From assembly GCA_015061685.1 (NCBI GenBank), contig SUWD01000002.1, forward strand, positions 164,448-228,447: 64,000 nucleotides of DNA, given 5' to 3'. Positions 7,973 to 17,021 of the stretch are shown here, in pieces. The DNA is from Lentisphaerota bacterium. Its GTDB lineage: Bacteria; Verrucomicrobiota; Lentisphaeria; Victivallales; Victivallaceae. The position numbers and the translations under genes were made by a program. The first letter of the stretch is position 1; each line of letters begins with the position of its first letter. The notes beneath the pieces were generated by a model. It was not told the DNA's origin. It ran no database searches and saw nothing but the letters and a program-made list of their open reading frames with translations.

Positions 7973-9521
7973 CTTGCTCAAATATCCAGCGGTCGATCTG
8001 TCCGGCAGCGTTATCGAAGTTGACGCCGATCAGAATAATCTTTTTGCCGCTATCCATATAACGGCGGAAGTAATCCCGCTCTCTGATCTGCTGTAAGGCG
8101 ATCTCATCGCTCTTATTCAACTTGAATTCAAAGACAAATACGAAGTTTTCATTGGTTGCAACTGCATCTATTCTGCCGTTATTGGTACGGGATTCAGCGG
8201 TGATGCTGATACCCAGCAGCATGAAAATCGAATAGAAAAGCAGCTGAAAATTACTCTCATTTTTCAAATGCACATCATACGGCACTTTGGCGAAAAATAT
8301 TTTCATCGTTTCCATGAATCCGTCAACATCCCCGGCAGTAACCTTGTCTGCCAGACGGTAAACAGAATCTTTTACCTGATCGACATGCAGTCCGCTGCAA
8401 TCCCCGGTCAAATAAGCCTCAAATGAGCCTTTGACTTCCAGATTGGGGAAGCGGAGCATGTAAGCCGTATCTCCATAACGCTCGACGGCTTTGTCGATCG
8501 TAAGATAGCCGGTCTGCAAAAGCAATGTCAGCGGATTGAGTTTGTCAACTTCATAAGCATCAAAGGCGAAAGAGGAAACCGGATTTGACAGAACATCCTC
8601 AAAACTGAAGTGATTTTTGCGGATAAGTTCCAGCAGAAACGAGGGCGTACCGGTGGAAAACCAGTAGTTGTTGAATTTTCCGCCGGACTCAAGGAATTTG
8701 GCAAAAGATACCGGATTGTAAACCGTTTTTGCTTTTTCCTCAAAGCGGTAACCGTTGTACCACTCTTTGATTTTTGCCTTGAATGATTCCAAATCCTGTT
8801 CCCCGGCAACAGCTTCGATACGATCGCCGAAATTGGCTTCCAATTCTTCCTGCGTGTAGCCGAACATTGTAGCATACCGGGCATCCATGGTGATATCGGT
8901 AAGGTTGTTCAAGTCGGAAAAGAGCGAAACATGGCTGAATTTGCTCACTCCGGTAACAAAGAGGAAACGCTCTTTTTCGTTGCGGTCTTTCAGCACGCTG
9001 TAAAAACCTTTAAGACACTTCTGGATATTGGCGATTTCCGGATTGGCAATATTGTCCAGAATCGGTTTGTCGTACTCATCGACCAGAATGACCACTTTAT
9101 TTTTTTGGGCAAGCCGGTCGATCAGATCACCGAAACAGAGTGCGGGGGTGGAACCGGAAACCTCTATACCGTATTCTGCGGCGATTCTTTTTATTTTTTC
9201 CGTCAGATAATCCGGCAGTTCTTTCATCGCATCGGAAGTAACATTGTAATCGCCGAAACTCAAGTGGATGACCGGATGGATTTTCCAGTCGTAGGGTTTA
9301 TCGTAAAGGGCAAGACCTTTAAAAAGCTCTTTTCTGCCCTCAAAGACCGCTTTCAAAGTGGATACGGTCAAAGATTTACCGAAGCGGCGGGGACGGGAAA
9401 GAAAATATCCGGCACTGCTCGAAAAAATAAGCTGCCAAATATATTCGGTCTTATCCACATAGAGAAAATTCCCCTGTATGATCTCTTCAAAACTGTAAAC
9501 GTAACTGGTAATATCTTTCAT
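7968..9521 (-). CDS. AAA-ATPase-like protein with PD-(D/E)XK nuclease-like C-terminus
   Basis: This 517-residue protein has the PF09820-type AAA-ATPase-like N-terminal domain followed by a PDDEXK_9-type domain. A Walker A-like RPRRFGKS lies at 43-50 and a Walker B VVILVDEYDKP near 160. The C-terminal segment RIDAVATNENFVFVFEFKLN carries the D...ExK nuclease signature. Such genes are often present in many copies in Bacteroidetes and PVC genomes and their role is unproven; defence or mobile-element functions have been suggested. The ATG at 9521 was chosen over 9572 because it starts the conserved MKDITSYVYSFEEII region and has AGGAG upstream. It is a single-gene unit with its own promoter, and its base composition is like that of its neighbours. 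Confidence 0.85.
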   Translation of the reverse strand: MKDITSYVYSFEEIIQGNFLYVDKTEYIWQLIFSSSAGYFLSRPRRFGKSLTVSTLKAVFEGRKELFKGLALYDKPYDWKIHPVIHLSFGDYNVTSDAMKELPDYLTEKIKRIAAEYGIEVSGSTPALCFGDLIDRLAQKNKVVILVDEYDKPILDNIANPEIANIQKCLKGFYSVLKDRNEKERFLFVTGVSKFSHVSLFSDLNNLTDITMDARYATMFGYTQEELEANFGDRIEAVAGEQDLESFKAKIKEWYNGYRFEEKAKTVYNPVSFAKFLESGGKFNNYWFSTGTPSFLLELIRKNHFSFEDVLSNPVSSFAFDAYEVDKLNPLTLLLQTGYLTIDKAVERYGDTAYMLRFPNLEVKGSFEAYLTGDCSGLHVDQVKDSVYRLADKVTAGDVDGFMETMKIFFAKVPYDVHLKNESNFQLLFYSIFMLLGISITAESRTNNGRIDAVATNENFVFVFEFKLNKSDEIALQQIRERDYFRRYMDSGKKIILIGVNFDNAAGQIDRWIFEQA

Positions 9522-9543
9522 TGTTCCATACTCCTGTTGACGT

Positions 9544-9572
9544 AATATACACTGTACAGGCAATGATTTCAA
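9544..9572 (-). promoter_or_regulatory. Promoter of the AAA-ATPase-like gene
   Basis: On the minus strand TTGAAA (9572-9567) is followed by 17 bp and TATATT (9549-9544), about 20 bp before the start codon. A perfect 8-bp palindrome lies immediately upstream at 9576-9594. Confidence 0.6.
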
Positions 9573-9575
9573 TTA

Positions 9576-9594
9576 CCTGTTTTGCAAAAACAGG
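9576..9594. repeat. Palindrome abutting the -35 box, candidate operator
   Basis: CCTGTTTT and AAAACAGG form perfect 8-bp arms around a GCA centre, 3 bp upstream of the -35 hexamer of the AAA-ATPase-like gene. Its position suits a regulator binding site, but no regulator gene is adjacent. Confidence 0.4.
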
Positions 9595-9644
9595 AAAATA
9601 TATATGATTCAATACCGTAAAACGTTACCGTCGGAAAAAAGCAC

Positions 9645-9682
9645 TGAAAAAAGCGGAACGACCAATTTCAGTCATTCCGCTT
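9645..9682 (-). terminator. Terminator of the lacI-GHL6-DUF4838-pseudopilin operon
   Basis: Minus-strand hairpin with 12-bp arms (9682-9671 and 9662-9651, one mismatch) and an 8-nt loop, followed by a run of T residues. It lies 18 bp past the pseudopilin stop. Confidence 0.75.
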
Positions 9683-9699
9683 GAGAAGATTAATCAGAA

Positions 9700-10560
9700 T
9701 CAATCCAACTCTTTACCTTTGCCGAACATAGCGGATTTCAAAGCAGTGTTCTGATCCGGACAAATGCCACGCAAATCTCCTGCGGTGTAATTTGCCACAT
9801 GCCCATCAACATGCAGAATATTGGTACTCTGGCGGTGTCGGCGACGGGAAACCTGTTTTCCCCAGTTGTCCACCACATAATATCCAGGATAAGCTGTATC
9901 TGCAACGTCAGTATCAGCCGCACTATAGAAGGAACTGGCTCCATTATTTACAGAACCATTGGAATGTGCTTTTGAGTCAAAAGTACTATCCGTAAGATAA
10001 GCCACAACTGACGGATTTTTCAATCCGGACATTTTATGCGGATATCTTTTGGTTCCATCAGAACCTTGCACCAGTCCTCCAACGTAAAATCGGGGCATAC
10101 CATAGGATGGCACATGGAACATGTCCACAGGATTTTTTCCGCCGAATGATGGGCAAAGCAATATCCCACGACGATATCCGACTGGTATCTCCGCAGCAAT
10201 CTGTGGAGAAATATTTTGGCTGATTCCCAGATAATGACGAATGAGGAATACCCAAGTAACCGTCGTTTGATTCAAGCCTCTGGCTGTAAAATGCCCGTTC
10301 CAAGTAGGATCAATACCATCTTCAGGACGGGTTTCAAAAGGTATCAGCACGTCTTCATTATCCATGCTGTAAGACATCATGAATCCGCCGAGCTGTTTGA
10401 GGTTGTTCATGCAGGAGGCTACTCTGCCGCGTTCACGGGCGGAATTGAGAGCCGGAAGCAGAATCGCAGCGAGGATCGCGATGATGGCAATTACGACGAG
10501 AAGCTCAATGAGAGTAAAGCCGTACGGCTTTACTCCGGATATCCGGAGTGATCTTTTCAT
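9700..10560 (-). CDS. Pseudopilin-like secreted protein with H-X9-DG motif
   Basis: This 286-residue protein has a type IV prepilin N-terminus: a 14-residue leader ending in PYG, then [18 protein letters not shown], a hydrophobic helix continuing to about residue 45. The C-terminal body carries the H-X9-DG signature (H242, D252-G253) common in the DUF1559-like and related pseudopilins of Planctomycetes and Lentisphaerota. The Gly before Phe fits prepilin peptidase processing. No pilus assembly genes are nearby. It is the last gene of a glycan-type operon, 24 bp after the DUF4838 gene, which suggests a cell-surface role in glycan binding or exposure; this is inference. Its first 30-odd mature residues are identical to those of the pseudopilin at 46774. 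Confidence 0.85.
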   Translation of the reverse strand: MKRSLRISGVKPYGFTLIELLVVIAIIAILAAILLPALNSARERGRVASCMNNLKQLGGFMMSYSMDNEDVLIPFETRPEDGIDPTWNGHFTARGLNQTTVTWVFLIRHYLGISQNISPQIAAEIPVGYRRGILLCPSFGGKNPVDMFHVPSYGMPRFYVGGLVQGSDGTKRYPHKMSGLKNPSVVAYLTDSTFDSKAHSNGSVNNGASSFYSAADTDVADTAYPGYYVVDNWGKQVSRRRHRQSTNILHVDGHVANYTAGDLRGICPDQNTALKSAMFGKGKELD

Positions 10561-10584
10561 GATTTATTTCTCCTTCTGTTAAAC

Positions 10585-12810
10585 TTATTTAGCCGGAACC
10601 AATGTGATCCGGTCGATCCAAATCGTACCGGCATCATCCGGAGTCGCTTCTCCGAAAAGTTTACCGGTAAAACGCATGTGCAGTTTGACAACCATTTTTT
10701 TCGCTTCCTCTCCGCCGGAAATCATTCTGCCGCGGATCCGCCATGAACGGGTCAGATAGAGATAACAGCCGGAGTGGATTTTGGTTGCAGGAATACTGTA
10801 CCAGTGATATTTTCCGTCAGTCGGCACACTTTTCACCGTCACATCACGGAGCGTCTGATTGTTGATGGTGTTGTGAATACCGGCATTAAAGGGCATCCCG
10901 TAAGTTTTGGGATTTTTTGCCGCATCGATTTTGATTGCGACATTGCAAGCAGCCTGCGGTTCAGCGGCGATGCTAACGATTCCCGGTGCGAGATTGATCA
11001 TGGAAACCAGCGGCAGATCAAAACAACCCTCTCCGGTATATTCCGCATTTTCCGGCAAAGCTTTGATATTGTCGATAAAAACCAGTTTTGATTTTGCTGC
11101 CCGGACAGACTTCAAACTGTTTTTATAACAGGATGCCGGCTGATCTTTGGCAGATGCCGCGATCTCCAGACGTTCTTTTAATGCGGCAACATCGACATCA
11201 AATGCTTTTTGCATTTCGACCAGACGTCCGGCAACCAGTAAGTCAAAACCGATACTGGCACGCCGTACCCGGGCAGACAATTCCGGATCATCGGCGACAG
11301 CCTGCCTTGCAGCATCAAAATGAGCCATCATCTCTTTGGCACAAGCCCCGTCAATAAATTTGAAGTCCGCCGCCAAGGTGTACCACGGAACAAAACCATT
11401 ATTCTTTTTGCGGGCATTGTAAAGAGCTTTGCGGGCGGCAAAAATATGTTTGCCGGCAGCTCCGTAAAATCCATTGCAGAAATCCTTGATCAAAGCTTCG
11501 GCATCCAGATCCGGATTTTCCATAAACTTGGCCTCCAGCCAGACTTTCAGCTGGTGCATGTCACTGCTTTCCGGATACTCATGCTCCCAGAAAATTCCGC
11601 GGACGTTGTTTTTGGCATATTCTCTTGCCAGAATCCCCTGATCAAATTCAGAGGGGAAAGGATAAACCGAACCGTCATAAGCAATGCCGTAATCCCAGAT
11701 AAAAAGCTCATTGGAGATTTTACCCCACTCCTGCAGACGTTTCAGATAAATCCCGTTTTCAGGAGAAGTGATGGCAGATGCATGATTGGTAACCGTGTCG
11801 CAAAGTTTGACGATCACATTGGATGCCGGACGGATATCGGTTTTGGGAATATCCTCGCAGAACCAGTAAGCCAAAGTGGTGATTTTGACGTCCGGAAATT
11901 CTTTACCGATCTCTCCGGCGATCTTATTGATGAAGTTGAGAATAATACCGCTGTGTCCGATTTCGGCGGACTGTTTTTTGCACATTTCACAACGGCAGTA
12001 ATTCGTTGAATCGTTGATGGAAACATCATACAAAACATACGGAGCCCTGCCCGCCTTTTTCGCAGCCTCCCGATCCTTGAGAATATTCTGACGCAATTGG
12101 GGGAGAATGACTCCGATCAAATCAGGATTACTCAAGCAAAGCTGTCCGGTGGATAAGCCCCCGACCCGTTTTCCTTTGACCAGAGCAAAATATTCCGGAT
12201 TGGTTTTGATATATTTTTTCTCCGGCACATAGAAAGAAAAAGTGTGACAGTGATAAGGTTTGCCGTAATTGTATGTCCCGCCATACTGTACGGAGATCGG
12301 CTCATCGCCCCGCCGGTTCAACCGGTTGCGAGCGGCGAATTTACCTTTATCATCCTTGAGATTGTTGCGGTAGATATCCCGGTAGATCATCACCGGTTTA
12401 CCCTTTTTATCCAAAGCAGGAAGCTGCAATGCTCCGGTGTATTCCGGAACCAATTCTGCATCTTCGGAGTACCAGCGGATACCCACTTCATTTTCCAGAA
12501 AGCAGTAAACGCCGTAGAGCAGACCTCTGCCGGATCCGCCAATGGTCAGCGTGTCGCCTTTGGAAAAATAAAACCAGCTCTCCTCCGGCAGAGTATCATC
12601 ACGCTGCAGGACGACATTTTTGATCTCTTTACCGTCAATGATCAAAGATGATTTCAATGACCGCTGCAAGTAATCTTTCAACTCCTTTTCAGCAGTCAAC
12701 TCCCATGCCCGGGGAGATTCGGGCAGCTTTACCGGAATTTCTGCGGCAAAACAGATCCCGGAAAGCATCGCCGCCGCCAACATGGCAAGCGGAGTGGCTT
12801 TTTTTACCAT
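10585..12810 (-). CDS. Secreted DUF4838 protein, alpha-glucuronidase-like glycoside hydrolase
   Basis: This 741-residue protein has a signal peptide ending near SGICFAAE. Residues of about 25-130 resemble the GH67-type N-terminal domain. The central DUF4838 region follows, with the typical YFALVKGKR, a cysteine-rich NYCRCEMCKK segment and NVRGIFWEHEYPESSDMHQL. The C-terminal part looks like a beta-sandwich. DUF4838 proteins are relatives of GH67 alpha-glucuronidases, but their substrates are mostly unknown. The gene lies 25 bp downstream of a GHL6-type enzyme gene and upstream of a pseudopilin gene under the same LacI promoter, so it probably acts outside the cytoplasm on the same glycan. Uronic acid specificity is a guess. 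Confidence 0.85.
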   Translation of the reverse strand: MVKKATPLAMLAAAMLSGICFAAEIPVKLPESPRAWELTAEKELKDYLQRSLKSSLIIDGKEIKNVVLQRDDTLPEESWFYFSKGDTLTIGGSGRGLLYGVYCFLENEVGIRWYSEDAELVPEYTGALQLPALDKKGKPVMIYRDIYRNNLKDDKGKFAARNRLNRRGDEPISVQYGGTYNYGKPYHCHTFSFYVPEKKYIKTNPEYFALVKGKRVGGLSTGQLCLSNPDLIGVILPQLRQNILKDREAAKKAGRAPYVLYDVSINDSTNYCRCEMCKKQSAEIGHSGIILNFINKIAGEIGKEFPDVKITTLAYWFCEDIPKTDIRPASNVIVKLCDTVTNHASAITSPENGIYLKRLQEWGKISNELFIWDYGIAYDGSVYPFPSEFDQGILAREYAKNNVRGIFWEHEYPESSDMHQLKVWLEAKFMENPDLDAEALIKDFCNGFYGAAGKHIFAARKALYNARKKNNGFVPWYTLAADFKFIDGACAKEMMAHFDAARQAVADDPELSARVRRASIGFDLLVAGRLVEMQKAFDVDVAALKERLEIAASAKDQPASCYKNSLKSVRAAKSKLVFIDNIKALPENAEYTGEGCFDLPLVSMINLAPGIVSIAAEPQAACNVAIKIDAAKNPKTYGMPFNAGIHNTINNQTLRDVTVKSVPTDGKYHWYSIPATKIHSGCYLYLTRSWRIRGRMISGGEEAKKMVVKLHMRFTGKLFGEATPDDAGTIWIDRITLVPAK

Positions 12811-12835
12811 TTTTCACCTCCTTGTGTTTGTTGTT

Positions 12836-14827
12836 TTATTTAAAGGATATTTCGATCATCTGATGACATTCAAAAGCCGGAGCGGTGAATTTGATTCTGC
12901 CGTTTTCCTGCACAAAAGGAACTTCTTTTCCTTCCGGAACGATCCGGACTGTCGATACCGGGCGATCACAGAGCAAGTCGATTTCCGTCGGCGGAGCCGG
13001 TGGCAGGTCTTCAATGATTTCCAGCGTACTGAAACCGAATTTTTCTCCGGTTTCATGATTGAGGAATTGTCCGCCGCGTTTGATGCCCGGGCCGTAAAGC
13101 AGATGCATGATCATGCGGTTTTCCGCTTTCTGCTCCAAAAGAGAGACTCTCTGAGTGGAAAGAAGCGAACTGCGGAGCTGGATATCATCACCGAGCAGTG
13201 ATTGCAGGGCATTTACCACAAAATATTTAAGGGCAGCTTTTCCCCATGCCGCATAGAGCGAGAAAACATCATGGGCAAAATACAGGGTATTGCCGGTGAT
13301 GACTCCGGCTGCGAAACCGGAAGCTTCCGTTTCAAAAGGAGTTTGCCGGTGACTGCTGAAGTGCTTGTAACTGCGCTGGAAGTAGGGATTGTGGATATCT
13401 CCCAGAGATTTTCCGCCGTTAAGTTTGATCTTGCGGGCAGTACCGTAGCTGATAAAGGGCGTTTTCACCCAATGCGGAGCAAATTCCGGAGCCGGATGCA
13501 GGTAATCGGGATCAGCAATACCGGCACCGCAATCTTCTACTTCCGGGAAAAGTCCGGAGTTAAGAGCCTTGCCGGAACCAACGATCTTACCGCCGTCGGC
13601 AAGATATTTTTTCAATTTTCCGATCAATTCCTGCGGCATATTTTCTGATTCAGGGACGATGATCAGAGAATATTTGCCGAAATCAACCGTCGGCAGGATG
13701 AAGTCAAACGGCAGATGGCTCTCCAGAAGAAGCCGGGAAATTCCGGTATCAGAGGCAGGTGTGCCGGGAGCACTCTGGAACATCTTACTGCCCAACACCC
13801 CGATTTTGGCAACGCTGCTGATATCTTTGCACCACGGCTCTTTTACCTTGACCTCCCGGTAAGCCTGTCCGATCAATTCGCAGGTACTTTCATCCAGAAT
13901 GCCCGACGGATGGAGCTGATCGCCAATCGAACAACCCGAACCGTAAGCAAGCATCGCCGAACACTCATAACGCAGAGCATTGGGATGTTTGAAACCGCCG
14001 AATTCCCCCCAGGTGGTGTGAAATTTGCCGGTCATGCCGATAAAATCATAGCCGAGGTTGCGGCAATAAGCTGCCGACATCGGGAAGTGGTCATAACCCC
14101 AGCCGCCGGTAGGCAGTGATTCTGCCTCAAGATGGGTGAAATAAGGCAGGATTTCCGTATCACCCATCGGGATGTTGCCGCCATTGTGAAACAACCGCAT
14201 ATTGGGGTCGATATCGTGGACAGTTTTGGTTGTCCGCCGGTAATATTCCATAAGCACCTGACGGGCAAACTTACGCCGGTCGGCATCAACTTCCGGATTC
14301 AACCCGGCAGCAAGCATTCCCTCAATACAGCGGGGACAGCAGCAGGGATTCTGAACCGTGATATCAATAAATACACCGTCAGCATCCGGATAACGGGTGA
14401 CTGCTTCAGCGAGCAACTCACAGAAATAATCCATATAGGAAGTATTGAGACAGAGTTTGTGGAATCCTGCTTCAAACGGACTTTTCGTCCAGCCGAACCA
14501 GTGTCCGGTGTGGTCAAGGGTCATCCAGCCGGGATTCCTGGCAAAAGCTTCTTCGTTGACGCCGCAGGAGAGGTAAATAGGCACATTCACGCCGATCTCA
14601 TGACTGGCATCGATCTGAGCCCGGAGCAGATCGTATTTCAGATTGGGGTGCATCACACCGACTTTGGTCGGATGGTAACTCATTCCGTGGTGGCAGAGGG
14701 AAAAACAGGTTATTGAATCGGCTTCAGCCTGTTTCAAACGCTCCTGCCAGAGTTTCTTGTTGAAGGATTCTCCCATCGGCACCAACGGTGAATTGTGAAA
14801 ATCCAGGTGAATTTGACGAAAACGCAT
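12836..14827 (-). CDS. GHL6-type glycoside hydrolase with beta-galactosidase trimerisation-like domain
   Basis: This 663-residue protein has no signal peptide and starts directly with MRFRQIHLDFHNSPL. Residues of about 1-330 match a TIM-barrel GHL6-like domain (CHHGMSYHPTKVG, GVFIDITVQNPCCCPRC, LEAESLPTGGWGYDHFP). Candidate catalytic acids are in these DI and EAE segments. Residues of about 335-450 (KIGVLGSKMF ... LADGGKIVGSG) resemble the glutamine-amidotransferase-like trimerisation domain of GH42-type enzymes. The C-terminus is a small beta domain. It probably hydrolyses imported oligosaccharides in the cytoplasm. It begins 11 bp after the lacI stop, so its expression is tied to that regulator. 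The substrate cannot be read from sequence. Confidence 0.82.
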   Translation of the reverse strand: MRFRQIHLDFHNSPLVPMGESFNKKLWQERLKQAEADSITCFSLCHHGMSYHPTKVGVMHPNLKYDLLRAQIDASHEIGVNVPIYLSCGVNEEAFARNPGWMTLDHTGHWFGWTKSPFEAGFHKLCLNTSYMDYFCELLAEAVTRYPDADGVFIDITVQNPCCCPRCIEGMLAAGLNPEVDADRRKFARQVLMEYYRRTTKTVHDIDPNMRLFHNGGNIPMGDTEILPYFTHLEAESLPTGGWGYDHFPMSAAYCRNLGYDFIGMTGKFHTTWGEFGGFKHPNALRYECSAMLAYGSGCSIGDQLHPSGILDESTCELIGQAYREVKVKEPWCKDISSVAKIGVLGSKMFQSAPGTPASDTGISRLLLESHLPFDFILPTVDFGKYSLIIVPESENMPQELIGKLKKYLADGGKIVGSGKALNSGLFPEVEDCGAGIADPDYLHPAPEFAPHWVKTPFISYGTARKIKLNGGKSLGDIHNPYFQRSYKHFSSHRQTPFETEASGFAAGVITGNTLYFAHDVFSLYAAWGKAALKYFVVNALQSLLGDDIQLRSSLLSTQRVSLLEQKAENRMIMHLLYGPGIKRGGQFLNHETGEKFGFSTLEIIEDLPPAPPTEIDLLCDRPVSTVRIVPEGKEVPFVQENGRIKFTAPAFECHQMIEISFK

Positions 14828-14838
14828 ATTTTTTTCCT

Positions 14839-15822
14839 TTACATTGATTCCCGCGGAATTATCCGCGACGTTATTGTTTTATTTTCAACTTTGTTAAAAA
14901 GTTCTTCATTACCGTTTTCCAGCCAGTCAACCAGCATATTTGCAGCGTTTTGACCGATTTCCCGGTGATTCTGATTGACGCTGGTCAATGGCAGCAATCC
15001 CCAGCGTACCATCAAGGCATCCCCGAAACCGCATATTCCGTAACGGGAAGAAGAAAAGTCATCCCGCTTCCAGTGCGGCTTTTGCAATATCCACAACGCC
15101 TGCTGATCAGATTGACAGATAATGGCACACTTTTCCGGCAGATGCTCCCAATCGGCATCGGCAAAATCTATCACCTGATCTATCTCTGCGGCATATTTGG
15201 CAATACCTTCAGCGAATCCGGCACTGCGGCGTTGCTGAAATTCCCAGATATCTTTGCTTTTCAGAGGCCCGCAAAAGTTGCGGTAACCTTTGTCCAATGC
15301 GTAGCGGATCAATTCCGGAACGACCTCCTTGTCTCCGGAAACGACCCCGATACCGTAAAGCCGGTTGCTGATATCCATCGTAGCACAGGGGATGTGCATT
15401 TTTTGCAATTCATATTGAACATCCTCGAAATCCCGGTGCCCCGGAGAGTGAAAAAAGACCGCTTCGATCCGTTGCTCCATGATTTCCCGGATTATTTCGT
15501 TGTGATTATTTTCCGTCAGGGAAAACACCCTTAACGCATATCCTTTTCCGGCAAGCACTTCCAATACCCCGGAGATGATCCTGCCCATAAATTCATCGTC
15601 ACCGATATTATTGGAGATGATTCCGAGGATCCGGCTGTGTCCGCTTTTGACCGCCTGGGCAAGACGGTTCGGACGGTAGCCGGTTTCTTTAACAGCCGCC
15701 AGAATCCTCTTTCTGGTTTCCGGACGCAACTTGGCAGCTTTGGGATGATTATTCAGCACGTGAGAAACTGTACCGATGTCAACATTTGCCAATTTTGCAA
15801 TATCTTTCAAACCAGGTGCCAT
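14839..15822 (-). CDS. LacI-family transcriptional regulator
   Basis: This 327-residue protein has the N-terminal LacI helix-turn-helix (LKDIAKLANVDIGTVSHVLN) with hinge helix (GYRPNRLAQAVKSG), then a periplasmic-binding-protein-like effector domain. I chose the ATG at 15822, preceded by GAGGGG, because it starts immediately at the DNA-binding domain; an upstream start would cross its own promoter. It is the first gene of the operon with GHL6, DUF4838 and pseudopilin genes. A palindrome begins at the predicted transcription start, so autoregulation of the whole operon is likely. The inducer is presumably a sugar released by the operon enzymes. Confidence 0.92.
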   Translation of the reverse strand: MAPGLKDIAKLANVDIGTVSHVLNNHPKAAKLRPETRKRILAAVKETGYRPNRLAQAVKSGHSRILGIISNNIGDDEFMGRIISGVLEVLAGKGYALRVFSLTENNHNEIIREIMEQRIEAVFFHSPGHRDFEDVQYELQKMHIPCATMDISNRLYGIGVVSGDKEVVPELIRYALDKGYRNFCGPLKSKDIWEFQQRRSAGFAEGIAKYAAEIDQVIDFADADWEHLPEKCAIICQSDQQALWILQKPHWKRDDFSSSRYGICGFGDALMVRWGLLPLTSVNQNHREIGQNAANMLVDWLENGNEELFNKVENKTITSRIIPRESM

Positions 15823-15842
15823 AAATCCCCTCTTTTTTGTCA

Positions 15843-15858
15843 ATCCAAACCTTTGGAT
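15843..15858. promoter_or_regulatory. Candidate LacI-family operator
   Basis: ATCCAAA and TTTGGAT form a perfect 7-bp-arm palindrome around a 2-bp centre. It begins at the predicted +1, just downstream of the -10 box, the classic repression position. LacI-family operators are usually 14-16 bp palindromes, which fits. Confidence 0.65.
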
Positions 15859-15864
15859 GCTTAT

Positions 15865-15893
15865 ATTATACGTCATAAAATCTCTTTTGTCAA
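15865..15893 (-). promoter_or_regulatory. Consensus promoter of the lacI-glycan operon
   Basis: TTGACA (15893-15888), a 17-bp spacer and TATAAT (15870-15865) on the minus strand form a perfect sigma70 consensus, with predicted +1 near 15858. Confidence 0.8.
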
Positions 15894-16061
15894 GAGCTGA
15901 AACAAAAAAAATCAAAAAAAATGACAACCGGAAGCATCGGCTTTCTCATCGGGATTTCTGCCGCATCGACCACATACCGGATAATATGCCGCAGATCACC
16001 GGCATCCGATACATCTCCCGGTGCATTTCTTTCTTGTCATGATCTTCGGGGACACGATACT
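15894..16061. other. Intergenic stretch with no supported gene
   Basis: Together with 16089-16191 this belongs to a 370-bp gap between lacI and the AT-rich gene at 16192. It holds the lacI promoter and operator on one side and a terminator hairpin on the other. Short open frames occur on both strands but none has a ribosome-binding site or recognisable sequence; they may be decayed coding remnants. Confidence 0.5.
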
Positions 16062-16088
16062 AAAACACCGCACTCCTATTCTGCGGTG
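16062..16088 (-). terminator. Terminator downstream of the AT-rich gene pair
   Basis: Minus-strand hairpin CACCGCA / TGCGGTG (16088-16082 with 16072-16066) followed by TTTTAG. It lies about 100 bp beyond the stop at 16192. Confidence 0.5.
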
Positions 16089-16191
16089 CTTTCGTTCATC
16101 ATCCCGGTTGCAAGGAACAGCGGAAACAGATATATCATTATCAGCGAAAAATTTGTCATTCAGCATCTTGTATCTGTCAGCTAATGCAGAA

Positions 16192-16962
16192 TCACTTCCC
16201 TCTGGAAGTCTTGCCGTATAACCATTCTTGTATCCGTTTCTTTGCAATCTTGCTGTCAAGAGGGAAAAAATTAATTTTTTCAGGAGTAAAAAATAATTTC
16301 CCGGGCTTTTTCTTATACAAAATATTTTGAGATAAATCATAAAATACCCGTTCCTTTCCACTGCTACTGCCCAACTGATATTCAATATAATTGTCCTTAA
16401 AAATAAACGATGCCGTTCTTTCTCTTTGATGGGAATATAAAGTTATTGTTCCGTTTTTAAGCATTATAATTTCGCCGATGCATCTTCGTGGTTCTCCTGA
16501 AACAGAGTTATAATTCACATATTGTCCCCAATATTTCTCTTGTTTGGAAATCAGCGGGAGATTTGTATCGCTGTATACAGATAATATTTTTCCTTTATTT
16601 TTAGAAAACATTATTGTAACACAATAAAAAGTTTTTGGAGAAATGGTAGTGAGTAGTTCATACCTGAAAAAAGTAAATAAATCAGGATTATGAAATTTAA
16701 ATTGTCCATGCGAATATTTTTTAGTTGGTTTTCCCAGCAGTTTTTCAATTTCTTCAGGAGTCATTTCCGGAGAAATGTTTTGAATATTTTGAACAAAAGA
16801 AGAGAAATCTTTCGCAGCAAATTTTAATTTGTCTTGCGGTAAGGATTTCAGTTCAGACACGACCTCATTTATCTCATTTTTTATATCTGCTTTTGCATCC
16901 GCATATATACATCCCAAAGCAGAAATTGCAATCAGCATACATTTTATCAGCAGTTGTTTCAT
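16192..16962 (-). CDS. Secreted protein of unknown function (AT-rich gene)
   Basis: This 256-residue protein has an N-terminal signal-like segment (MKQLLIKCMLIAISALGC...), which could be a lipoprotein signal ending at the Cys or a Sec signal cleaved after YADA. The mature part includes SPEMTPEEIEKLLGKPTKKYS, reminiscent of the turn in SmpA/BamE-like or DUF-type small outer-membrane proteins where an EEI..LLGKP motif is common; this is only a resemblance. AAGGAA precedes the ATG. The codon use is clearly more AT-rich (Lys/Asn/Ile, A/T third bases) than in the flanking genes, and it shares this with the gene at 17022, suggesting common acquisition. Confidence 0.7.
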   Translation of the reverse strand: MKQLLIKCMLIAISALGCIYADAKADIKNEINEVVSELKSLPQDKLKFAAKDFSSFVQNIQNISPEMTPEEIEKLLGKPTKKYSHGQFKFHNPDLFTFFRYELLTTISPKTFYCVTIMFSKNKGKILSVYSDTNLPLISKQEKYWGQYVNYNSVSGEPRRCIGEIIMLKNGTITLYSHQRERTASFIFKDNYIEYQLGSSSGKERVFYDLSQNILYKKKPGKLFFTPEKINFFPLDSKIAKKRIQEWLYGKTSRGK

Positions 16963-17021
16963 GAATACGTTTCCTTGTTATAATCAGTAAGATTCTATAC
17001 CAGATACTTTTCTTTATTAAC

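Noticed and set aside
9576..9594. Possible LexA box at the palindrome before the AAA gene
   Set aside because: Its CTG-N11-CAG spacing does not match the known CTG-N10-CAG pattern, and no other SOS gene is nearby.
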